Shown here: positions 1 through 5,238 of the stretch, in pieces | How the letters are laid out: each line of letters opens with the position of its first letter | Position numbering within the stretch: the stretch's first letter is position 1 | Source: Pseudomonadota bacterium | GTDB taxonomy: Bacteria > Pseudomonadota > Gammaproteobacteria > JAKAQQ01 | DNA: 5,238 nt | Reading direction: 5' to 3' | Assembly (NCBI GenBank): GCA_021819635.1 | Contig: JAKAQQ010000077.1 | Span: forward strand, 1-5,238 | Program-made: the position numbers and the translations under genes | Notes under the pieces: model-generated | The model's input: the letters and a program-made list of their open reading frames with translations, nothing else | The model's database searches: none | What the model was told of the DNA's origin: nothing

Positions 1-536
1 CCGATCTCAACATCCCGAACGACTACAGTCTCGGGCTCTCGATGCAGGTCCTCGGTCGCCGTTTCCAGAAGGTCCCGCGGGCGGTGTGGACCTTCCTCGG
101 GGCGGTCTCCTACGTGACGATCGCCCTCGTGGCGAACGGCCATTTCGACGCGCTCCTCACGAACTTCCTTCTCGTCGTGGCCTACTGGCTCGGGCCCTGG
201 TCGGTGATCCTCCTTCTTGAGCACGCCCTCTGTCGGGGGCGTTACGACCTCGGGGCCTGGAACGATCCCGGTCGGCTGCCGGCCGGGTGGGCGGCGCTCC
301 TCGCCATGGCGGCGGGTTTTGGCGGGGTGGCCCTCGGAGCCTCGCAAGCCTTCTTCACCGGTCCCCTGGCCCGCTGGCTCGACCCCCCGCACGGGATGGA
401 TCTCGGCTTCGAGATCGGCTCCCTCGCCGCGGCCGTCGTCTATCTCCTTCTTCGTCCCCTCGAGCGGCGCCCGCCCCCGCCGTCTCGTCGGCCCGGGGAG
501 CTTTCGTCGCGGGCGTGTGCCGGAGGACGCCCTTGA
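1..536 (+). CDS. NCS1-family nucleobase (purine/cytosine-type) permease, C-terminal part
   Basis: This gene enters from the left edge; the first complete codon is at base 3 and about 177 residues are visible. The fragment opens with D-L-N-I-P-N-D-Y-S-L-G-L-S, followed by Q-V-L-G-R-R-F, which resembles the late part of NCS1 transporters (Transp_cyt_pur family), which import cytosine, purines, allantoin or related compounds across the inner membrane. Hydrophobic segments lie at about fragment residues 27-45, 50-73 (with Y-W-L-G-P-W), 95-115 and 133-150, consistent with the last helices of a twelve-helix carrier. The product ends in a basic, proline-rich tail (R-R-P-P-P-P-S-R-R-P) that is probably cytoplasmic and not conserved. 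A methionine codon at 42 is in frame but lies inside the conserved region, so it is not the start. The substrate cannot be read from this fragment because the substrate-binding helices are upstream. Family assignment is by recognition of sequence pattern, not by search. Confidence 0.8.
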   Translation, partial: DLNIPNDYSLGLSMQVLGRRFQKVPRAVWTFLGAVSYVTIALVANGHFDALLTNFLLVVAYWLGPWSVILLLEHALCRGRYDLGAWNDPGRLPAGWAALLAMAAGFGGVALGASQAFFTGPLARWLDPPHGMDLGFEIGSLAAAVVYLLLRPLERRPPPPSRRPGELSSRACAGGRP

Positions 537-565
537 GGGGCCGGAGGCCCCCGGGCCGAGCCGGG
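537..565 (+). terminator. GC-rich hairpin(s) directly after the permease stop, possible weak terminator
   Basis: A perfect 6-bp stem, GGGGCC (537-542) and GGCCCC (546-551) around a GGA loop, begins at the base after the stop codon. A second, overlapping stem pairs CCCGG (550-554) with CCGGG (561-565). There is no T-tract, so this is not a standard intrinsic terminator; it may only protect or pause the transcript. In such GC-rich DNA short stems also arise by chance. Confidence 0.3.
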
Positions 566-673
566 ACCGCCCCCCGTCGGCGATCCGCGGGCGGCTCCGG
601 ACCGCTTCATGACACCGGTTCCCCCGAGGGAGGAACGGAGCGGGGTGTGTCGTGGCCCCCGGTTTCCCTCGGT

Positions 674-679
674 TAGAAT
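674..679 (+). promoter_or_regulatory. Possible -10 box for the ABC transporter unit
   Basis: TAGAAT (5 of 6 matches to TATAAT) stands out in very GC-rich sequence, 27 bases before the ATPase start codon. That distance would leave a short leader containing the ribosome binding site. No convincing -35 box is seen 16-18 bases upstream. The rest of the 170-base gap between permease and ATPase holds only the GC hairpins and nothing else I can identify. Confidence 0.4.
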
Positions 680-706
680 GGCGGCGACCCGCCCGGAGAT
701 CCATCC

Positions 707-1657
707 ATGCCGCAGGTTTCTTCGACGGCGGAGGCGGCGATCGTCGCGCGCGGCATCCGTAAATCCTACGGTTCAAATCCGGCGCTCGTCGACGGCACTT
801 TCGAGATCGAGCGTGGGGAGATCTTCGGCCTCCTCGGCCCCAACGGGGCGGGGAAGACCACCCTCGTCGAGATCCTCCTCGGCATCAAGCACCGCGACGG
901 CGGCGAGGCCCGTGTGCTCGGGGCCGATCCCGAGACCGCCCCGCGGCGCATCCGCCAGCTCATCTCGGGCCAGCTCCAGATCTCGCCCTTTCCCGACCGC
1001 ATCCGGGTCGAGGAACTCGTCGATCTCTTCGCCGCGCTCTACCCGCATCCGCGGCCGGTCGGCGAACTTCTCGAGCTCGTGGGCCTCGACGAGAAGCGCC
1101 GCGCGTACTACGAGCGTCTTTCGGGCGGGCAGAAGCAGCGGCTTGCGATCGCGCTTGCGCTCGTCGGGGACACGGAGGCGATCGTCCTCGACGAACCCAC
1201 CACCGGGCTCGACGCCCGCATCCGCCGCGAACTCCACGAACTCATCCTCCGCCTGAGCGGGCTCGGGAAGACGATCCTCCTCACCACCCACTACATCGAG
1301 GAGGCCGAGAAACTCTGCCGCCGCGTCGCGGTCCTCTACCGCGGACGCGTCCACGCGGTGGGGACCCCCGCCGAGCTCGTCGCCCGCCACACCGAGGGCG
1401 AGGCCGTCGAGGTCCTCCTCGACCGGCCGCTTGCTCCCGACGAGGAGGCGCGTCTTCTCGCCCATCGTCCGGCGACGACCGAGGAGCGCGACGGACAGCG
1501 GGTCTACCGTTTCCGCGGCGGGCAGGGCGAACGCCTCCTGGTCGATCTCGTCCTCGAGCTGAACCGCGAGGGCATCGGTCTGGCCGAAGCCCGCATTCGC
1601 CGCCCCTCCCTCGAGGAGGCGTACCTCGCCCTCACCGGGAGCCGCATCGACCCATGA
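707..1657 (+). CDS. ABC transporter ATP-binding protein (ABC-2 exporter type)
   Basis: This 316-residue protein is a cytoplasmic ATPase that should power the membrane permease encoded next. All nucleotide-binding motifs are intact: Walker A G-P-N-G-A-G-K-T-T at 44-52, Q-loop glutamine at about 91, signature L-S-G-G-Q at 138-142, Walker B ending in L-D-E with catalytic E163, D-loop G-L-D at 167-169 and switch histidine H195. After about residue 220 comes an additional C-terminal domain of some 95 residues ending in P-S-L-E-E-A-Y-L-A-L-T-G, the usual ending of drug- or antibiotic-export ATPases of the CcmA/DrrA kind (DUF4162-like). The ATG is preceded by GGAGA at 695-699 with seven bases of spacing, which supports this start. 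The stop overlaps the permease start (ATGA), indicating translational coupling. The exported substrate cannot be predicted; 'multidrug' would be a guess. Confidence 0.95.
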   Translation: MPQVSSTAEAAIVARGIRKSYGSNPALVDGTFEIERGEIFGLLGPNGAGKTTLVEILLGIKHRDGGEARVLGADPETAPRRIRQLISGQLQISPFPDRIRVEELVDLFAALYPHPRPVGELLELVGLDEKRRAYYERLSGGQKQRLAIALALVGDTEAIVLDEPTTGLDARIRRELHELILRLSGLGKTILLTTHYIEEAEKLCRRVAVLYRGRVHAVGTPAELVARHTEGEAVEVLLDRPLAPDEEARLLAHRPATTEERDGQRVYRFRGGQGERLLVDLVLELNREGIGLAEARIRRPSLEEAYLALTGSRIDP

Positions 1658-2478
1658 AGGCCCTCTTCAAACTCACCTGGAACGCGATCAAGATCTCCTG
1701 GCGGACGCCGATCGCGTTTTTCTTCGTGCTTCTCTTCCCGCTCGGCTTCTTTTTCATCTACGCCGGGATTTTCGCCCACGGGAAACCGGCGGGGGTCGCG
1801 TTTCTCTTCGGCCCGGTCCTGACGCTGATGGCGCTCACGAACGGCCTCTTCGGCAACGGGATGACGACCGTGATGATGCGCGAGCGGGGGATGCTCCGGC
1901 CGTACCACCTCACGCCCCTCACGGCCTGGCAGTGGTCGCTCAGCCGCATGCTGGCCAACTATCTCCTGAGCCTCGTGGTGGGCGTCCTCATGTACGCGAT
2001 CGCGCGCAACGTCTACGCCATGCCCGCGCCTCCCTCGCTCTTCGACCTCTGGGTGATCTACACCCTCGGGAGTTTCGCGATCACGAGCGTCGGGATGATC
2101 GTGGCGTCGGTCATGAACAACATGCAGGAATCGCAGATCGTCTTCCAGCTCCTCTACCTCGTCTTCCTCTTTTTCTCCGGGACCACGATCCGTTTTGCGC
2201 ATCTCCCGCCTTTCTTCCGGAGCTTCGGGCGTTTCCTCCCCCCGACCCTCATGATCCTGGCCTACGACGGTCTCGTCGAACACCACCAGGGGCTCCTCGC
2301 CCTCTGGCCGGAGCTCCTCGGGCTCGTCACGACCGGGATCCTCTCCTTCGCGATCGGGACGCTCCTCTTCCGCTGGGAGAAAGAGGAACGGGCGACGAAG
2401 CGGGAGCGCCTCCTGGCGCTTCTGGCCCTGCTCCCCATGATCGCCGTGGGCGTCTGGCTGAACGGCTACCTGGGTTGA
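1654..2478 (+). CDS. ABC-2 family transporter permease
   Basis: This 274-residue integral membrane protein is the expected partner of the ATPase whose stop codon it overlaps by four bases. Hydrophobic segments lie at about 20-40, 48-68, 99-117, 133-154, 162-180, 218-238 and 255-272. The first five or six match the ABC-2 membrane domain core. Between the second and third segments is R-E-R-G-M-L-R-P-Y-H-L-T-P-L at 76-89, the cytoplasmic arginine-glutamate loop typical of ABC-2 permeases (consensus about R-E-x-G-T-L-x-x-L-x-x-T-P). A basic and acidic stretch at about 240-252 (W-E-K-E-E-R-A-T-K-R-E-R) should be cytoplasmic and precede the last helix. No separate ribosome binding site is needed given the ATGA overlap. 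The functional exporter would be two ATPases plus two copies of this permease in the inner membrane. Length is normal for half-size ABC-2 permeases; substrate unknown. Confidence 0.92.
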   Translation: MKALFKLTWNAIKISWRTPIAFFFVLLFPLGFFFIYAGIFAHGKPAGVAFLFGPVLTLMALTNGLFGNGMTTVMMRERGMLRPYHLTPLTAWQWSLSRMLANYLLSLVVGVLMYAIARNVYAMPAPPSLFDLWVIYTLGSFAITSVGMIVASVMNNMQESQIVFQLLYLVFLFFSGTTIRFAHLPPFFRSFGRFLPPTLMILAYDGLVEHHQGLLALWPELLGLVTTGILSFAIGTLLFRWEKEERATKRERLLALLALLPMIAVGVWLNGYLG

Positions 2479-2488
2479 GGACGCGGGC

Positions 2489-3877
2489 GTGCCCGGAGAG
2501 CCGCGGAACGTGACGAGGACGACGGGGCTCCGCGTCTGGCGGCGGGGGCCGCGGCTCGTCCTTCTGAGCCTCGTCCTCGCGCTCGTCGGGGCCGTGGCCG
2601 CCCGGGCGTTCTTCTTCCTCCTCCGCACGGTCACCGCTTTCGCCGTGGCCCGCGTCCCGGGCGCGGGTGCGGGGCCGCTCACGGTCGAGGCCGCGCGCCG
2701 TCTCGCGCATGCCCCGCCGTGGGGACCCGTCTCCTGGATCCTTCCGCTTGTGACCGCCGCGGGGGGGCTCCTCGTGGGGATCCTTACCCGCACCCTGGCC
2801 CCCGAGGCCGCGGGGGACGGCACCGACCGGGTCGTCGAGACGTTCCACGAGCGTCGCGAGACGGGCCGGGCCACGCTCCGCGTGCCTCTTGTCAAGATGG
2901 TCGCAAGCTCGCTCGGCATCGGCACCGGCGGGGCGGCCGCCCGCGAGGGACCGATCTCGCAGATCTCCGCCGGGCTCGCCGCGGTCGTCTCCGAACGGCT
3001 CGGGCTCGAGGAGAGCGAGCGGAGGATCCTTCTCCTGGTGGGCGTGGCGGCGGGCCTCTCGGCCATGTTCAAGAGTCCCCTCGGGGCGGCGTTCTTTGCC
3101 GTGGAGGTCCCCTTCGCGACCCTGGCCCTCCAGATGGATGCGCTCCCCTACGCCCTCCTCGCGGCGGCGGGGTCCTACCTCCTCATGGGCTGGTGGATGG
3201 GTTTCGCGCCGCTCCTCCCCGCAGGACCCGTGGCCTGGAACGTCCGGGAACTTCCGGCCGTTCTCGTGATTGCTCTCCTCTCGGGTCTTTTGGCCGCCTT
3301 CATCCCCAGCGTCTTCTACCGGGTCCGGGATTTCTCAAGGAAGCTCCGGATCCCCGCCGTCCTCAAGCCGGCCCTCGGGGGATTGGCGGTCGGGGCTCTG
3401 GGCCTGGTGCTTCCCCAGATCCTCACCGGGGGCTACGGGGAGATGGAGCTCGGGCTCCGGGGGGGGCTCGGCGTCGGGATCGGTGTGGCCCTCCTCCTGG
3501 CCGGGGGCAAGATCGTCGCCAACGCCCTCACGATCGGCTCGGGAGGGTCGGGCGGCACCACCGCGGAGATGTTTTTCGTCGGGATCTTTTTTGGCCTCGG
3601 GCTTGCGGGTCTCTGCCCGCTCGCGGGCCTCGGCCACGTCCCCCTCGTCCTCGGGGCGCTCGTCGGCATGGCGGCCGTGTGCGGGAGTGCGGTCCGCGTG
3701 CCCCTGGCGGCCCTCTTCATGACGCTCGAGATCAGCGGGGCCTTCCACCTTCTCTTCCCGCTTCTTCTGGCCGTGTTCCTGGCTTTCTTCGTCCAGAGTG
3801 CCGTGGCCGACCGGCTGCGCTATTCCTATCTCAACGGCGCCCAGTCCCGGGCCCACCCCGAGCGGCTTCTCCCTTGA
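2489..3877 (+). CDS. CLC-family chloride channel/transporter, atypical pore motifs
   Basis: The 462-residue protein is a CLC anion channel or exchanger with about ten hydrophobic helices and no C-terminal CBS domains. The GTG start is supported by TGAGGA at 2476-2481 with seven bases of spacing; GTG at 2510 is a possible alternative. Diagnostic parts are the A-R-E-G-P motif at 151-155 with gating glutamate E153 (E148 of E. coli ClcA), K-S-P-L-G-A-A-F-F-A-V-E around 196-206, G-S-G-G-S-G-G near 350-356, and the late P-L-A-A-L-F-M-T-L-E-I segment. Several functional positions differ from ClcA: the first motif reads G-D-G-T-D at 109-113 instead of GSGIP; the internal proton glutamate E203 is V207; the GxFxP region reads T-T-A-E at 357-360; the central tyrosine Y445 is F419. 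Loss of E203 suggests channel-like or uncoupled anion transport, an inference. The gene follows the ABC permease by 10 bases, so it is probably in the same operon. Confidence 0.93.
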   Translation: MPGEPRNVTRTTGLRVWRRGPRLVLLSLVLALVGAVAARAFFFLLRTVTAFAVARVPGAGAGPLTVEAARRLAHAPPWGPVSWILPLVTAAGGLLVGILTRTLAPEAAGDGTDRVVETFHERRETGRATLRVPLVKMVASSLGIGTGGAAAREGPISQISAGLAAVVSERLGLEESERRILLLVGVAAGLSAMFKSPLGAAFFAVEVPFATLALQMDALPYALLAAAGSYLLMGWWMGFAPLLPAGPVAWNVRELPAVLVIALLSGLLAAFIPSVFYRVRDFSRKLRIPAVLKPALGGLAVGALGLVLPQILTGGYGEMELGLRGGLGVGIGVALLLAGGKIVANALTIGSGGSGGTTAEMFFVGIFFGLGLAGLCPLAGLGHVPLVLGALVGMAAVCGSAVRVPLAALFMTLEISGAFHLLFPLLLAVFLAFFVQSAVADRLRYSYLNGAQSRAHPERLLP

Positions 3878-3894
3878 GGAAAGGGGCCTATAAT
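3866..3894 (+). promoter_or_regulatory. Promoter of the tRNA-His/tRNA-Lys unit
   Basis: A perfect TATAAT lies at 3889-3894, 12 bases after the CLC stop codon. Seventeen bases upstream is a weak -35 candidate, CTTCTC (3866-3871), inside the end of the CLC gene. Transcription would start near 3901, within a run of Cs and Gs; a GC-rich discriminator is characteristic of stringently controlled stable-RNA promoters. The mature tRNA-His begins about 30 bases downstream. Confidence 0.7.
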
Positions 3895-3928
3895 TAACGT
3901 GCCCCCCGGTGCTCCGAGGGGACCGGTC

Positions 3929-4006
3929 GGTGGACGTAGCTCAGTTGGTTAGAGTCCCGGATTGTGGATCCGGTTGTCGTGGGTTCAAGCCCCACCGTCC
4001 ACCCCA
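3929..4006 (+). tRNA. tRNA-His (anticodon GTG)
   Basis: A complete cloverleaf can be drawn by hand. The acceptor strands are at 3930-3936 and 3996-4002, with the histidine-specific extra G(-1) at 3929 opposite C at 4003. The anticodon stem CCGGA/TCCGG encloses loop TTGTGGA with anticodon GTG at 3964-3966. The T-arm GTGGG/CCCAC is at 3979-3995, and an encoded CCA is at 4004-4006. The extra G(-1):C73 pair is the identity element for histidyl-tRNA synthetase. It is first in a two-tRNA transcript. Confidence 0.97.
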
Positions 4007-4011
4007 GAACC

Positions 4012-4028
4012 CCGCGGGGAAGCCGCGG
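4012..4028 (+). other. GC hairpin in the spacer between the two tRNAs
   Basis: CCGCGG (4012-4017) and CCGCGG (4023-4028) can pair around a GGAAG loop. The left copy is also the core of a 10-bp palindrome, CCCCGCGGGG (4010-4019). No T-tract follows, so it is more likely a structured processing spacer of the tRNA precursor than a terminator. Chance is possible in this composition. Confidence 0.3.
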
Positions 4029-4050
4029 CGGAATGAGGGAACGAGCACGT

Positions 4051-4125
<75 letters not shown>

Positions 4126-4163
4126 ATAAAAACAATAAGTTATGATGATTCCGGGCTAGTAAT

Positions 4164-4191
4164 TTGACAGGGATACCTGTTATGCCATAGC
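4164..4191 (+). promoter_or_regulatory. Likely integrase promoter (TTGACA, extended -10)
   Basis: A perfect TTGACA at 4164-4169 is followed after 16 bases by CATAGC (4186-4191). This is only 3 of 6 matches to TATAAT, but it carries the TGn extension at 4183-4185. Transcription would start near 4198, about 40 bases before the integrase ATG. The -35 half is convincing, the -10 half is weak, so this promoter may be regulated or need an activator. Confidence 0.5.
4167..4180. promoter_or_regulatory. Palindromic operator candidate overlapping the -35 box
   Basis: ACAGG (4167-4171) and CCTGT (4176-4180) are perfect inverted arms separated by GATA. The left arm covers the ACA of TTGACA. A dimeric regulator bound here would block RNA polymerase, as with element-encoded repressors or autoregulation by integrase or excisionase. 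No regulator gene is in the window. Confidence 0.4.
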
Positions 4192-4201
4192 CTTGCCATA
4201 G
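4183..4201 (+). repeat. Tandem 8-bp direct repeat TGCCATAG, 11-bp period
   Basis: TGCCATAG occurs at 4183-4190 and again at 4194-4201 with three bases between. The 11-bp period places both copies on the same DNA face. This fits arm-type integrase or excisionase sites near an attachment site. The first copy also overlaps the proposed -10 box. Confidence 0.5.
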
Positions 4202-4227
4202 TTCACGGCTCCGGCACGCCCGGAATC

Positions 4228-4232
4228 GGGAG
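4228..4232 (+). promoter_or_regulatory. Ribosome binding site of the integrase
   Basis: GGGAG lies six bases before the ATG at 4239 and fixes that start. The bases immediately upstream (4218-4227) are the right arm of the 10-bp inverted repeat. Confidence 0.75.
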
Positions 4233-4238
4233 TTCGGC

Positions 4239-5238
4239 ATGGCGACATTGAGACCGCGAAAAGGTCCCCGGGGCCAGGTGGTCTGGCAGGTGCAGATCAT
4301 CCGCCGGGGGTTCCCTCGAAAGTACAGGACCTTCGACACGAAGGGCCAAGCCGAAGCCTGGGCGCGCCGGATCGAGAGCGAGATGGACGCCGGATCCTTC
4401 CAGGACCGGAGCGAGGGCGACCGGACCACCGTGGCGGAAGCCTTCGACCGCTACCTCCGCGAAATCACGCCCGGGAAATCCCCGGGGAGCCAGCAATCCG
4501 AGCGGAGCTTGATCCACCGGCTCCAGAAAAGCCCGATCGCGGGGATTGCGCTCTCGCGGCTTACGGGGAAGGACGTGGCGGACTATATCCGCTGGCGCCA
4601 AGGCACCGGAGTGGCGGCTGCCACGGTGCATCACGATCTCAGGCGGATCTCGCACCTCTACACGGTGGCCCGTTCGTCCTGGGGCATGAGCTATCTCGTG
4701 AACCCGGTCCCCTTGGCCAAGACGGCCCGGCCCAAGCTTCCGCCTGGGCGGGAGCGGCGGCTTGTGCCCGGAGAGGAAGAAAGGCTGCTCGAAGCGGCCT
4801 CACCCCAGCTGGGTGCGGTGATCCGGTTTGCACTCGCGACCGCGATGCGGCAGGGGGAGATCGCCTCGCTCCGCTGGGGCGAGGTGGATCTCAAGCGACG
4901 GAGCCTCATGCTCGGGGCCGCCGGAACGAAAAACCGGACGACCCGGAGTGTGCCCTTGTCGCCCGCGGCGCTCGATGTCCTCAAGACGATTCCACGCCGG
5001 GTGGACGGGTCGGTCTTCGGGATGAGCGGGAACGCGATCCGGTTGTCCTGGGATCGCGTCTTACGCAAAACCGGCATCACGGGGCTCAGGTTTCACGATC
5101 TTCGCCACGAGGCGATCTCGAGGCTCTTCGAGGACACGGATCTCGACATCATGGAAATACGTGCGATCAGCGGGCACAAGACGCTCCAGATGCTCGCCCG
5201 TTACACGCATCTTCTGGCCGATCGGCTGGCGGGCAGGG
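4239..5238 (+). CDS. Tyrosine-type site-specific recombinase (phage/island integrase), 3' end missing
   Basis: The open frame runs from an ATG with a good ribosome binding site to the window edge, 333 complete codons with no stop. The N-terminus (about 1-60, with W-Q-V-Q-I-I-R-R-G-F-P and T-F-D-T-K-x-x-A-E-A-W-A) looks like the small arm-DNA-binding domain of phage integrases. A core-binding helical domain spans about 64-160, and the catalytic domain begins near 170. All six catalytic residues are visible: R204 in A-M-R-Q-G-E-I, K231 in T-K-N-R, H286 and R289 in F-H-D-L-R-H, H313 in S-G-H-K, and nucleophile Y322 in R-Y-T-H. The enzyme should therefore be active; related proteins usually end 10-25 residues after the tyrosine, so little is missing. 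Its place just after tRNA-Lys, reading away from it, indicates it integrates and excises an element at that tRNA. Confidence 0.95.
   Translation, partial: MATLRPRKGPRGQVVWQVQIIRRGFPRKYRTFDTKGQAEAWARRIESEMDAGSFQDRSEGDRTTVAEAFDRYLREITPGKSPGSQQSERSLIHRLQKSPIAGIALSRLTGKDVADYIRWRQGTGVAAATVHHDLRRISHLYTVARSSWGMSYLVNPVPLAKTARPKLPPGRERRLVPGEEERLLEAASPQLGAVIRFALATAMRQGEIASLRWGEVDLKRRSLMLGAAGTKNRTTRSVPLSPAALDVLKTIPRRVDGSVFGMSGNAIRLSWDRVLRKTGITGLRFHDLRHEAISRLFEDTDLDIMEIRAISGHKTLQMLARYTHLLADRLAGR

Larger units (their letters stand above)
4147..4227. repeat. Perfect 10-bp inverted repeat flanking the integrase promoter
   Basis: GATTCCGGGC at 4147-4156 is the exact reverse complement of GCCCGGAATC at 4218-4227, with 61 bases between. 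The right arm directly abuts the integrase ribosome binding site. The arms may be paired protein sites or, in RNA entering from the tRNA promoter, a long-range stem next to the ribosome binding site. Confidence 0.6.

Noticed and set aside
609..1256. 215-residue + strand frame upstream of and overlapping the ATPase gene
   Set aside because: The product is Ser/Arg-rich without recognisable motifs and overlaps a frame with complete ABC ATPase motifs.
773..1465. 230-residue - strand frame opposite the ATPase gene
   Set aside because: Acidic low-complexity antisense product with no domain features, fully covered by the well-supported ATPase gene.
1504..3072. 522-residue open frame on the - strand
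   Set aside because: It lies opposite the ATPase, the ABC permease and the CLC gene. Its low-complexity Arg/Glu/Pro-rich product is typical of a shadow frame in GC-rich DNA.
2719..3897. 392-residue + strand frame within the CLC region
   Set aside because: An Arg/Gly/Pro-rich shadow frame of the CLC gene; no membrane segments or motifs.
4010..4030. GC hairpin between the tRNAs as an intrinsic terminator
   Set aside because: No T-tract follows and tRNA-Lys has no promoter of its own, so termination here would silence it.
4126..4238. Possible CRISPR or iteron array because of repeated TGCCATAG
   Set aside because: Only two copies of eight bases with three bases between, too few and too short for CRISPR or a replication iteron array.

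Overview
The window comes from a high-GC bacterial chromosome. Its codons end mostly in G or C, both tRNA genes encode their own CCA ends, and RNAP boxes of the TATAAT/TTGACA type are recognisable. The tRNA sequences and the integrase resemble those of Proteobacteria, probably gamma; this is an inference and I do not assign a genus. All genes lie on the + strand.

Left part (1-706): the 3' end of an NCS1-type nucleobase permease gene, followed by a GC-rich hairpin and a short spacer with a possible -10 box. Centre (707-3877): a tightly packed three-gene unit with an ABC ATPase, an ABC-2 membrane permease (ATGA overlap with the ATPase gene) and a CLC-family anion channel or transporter starting 10 bases after the permease stop. 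The ATPase and permease should assemble into one exporter of unknown substrate. The CLC protein keeps the gating glutamate but is divergent at several other ion-pathway positions.

Right part (3878-5238): a promoter with a perfect TATAAT drives tRNA-His(GTG) and tRNA-Lys(CTT). Directly after the tRNA-Lys CCA, base composition drops sharply for about 75 bases. A tyrosine recombinase gene follows, with all six catalytic residues visible, and runs off the window end. This is the classic layout of one end of an integrative element (prophage or genomic island) in the 3' end of a tRNA gene. The 113-base gap between tRNA-Lys and the integrase is the densest unexplained region. It holds a TTGACA promoter overlapped by a palindrome, an 8-bp direct repeat with 11-bp period, and a perfect 10-bp inverted repeat whose second arm abuts the integrase ribosome binding site.

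The element's cargo lies outside the window, so no new defence or biosynthetic system is visible here. The most useful leads are the integrase control region and the atypical CLC protein.
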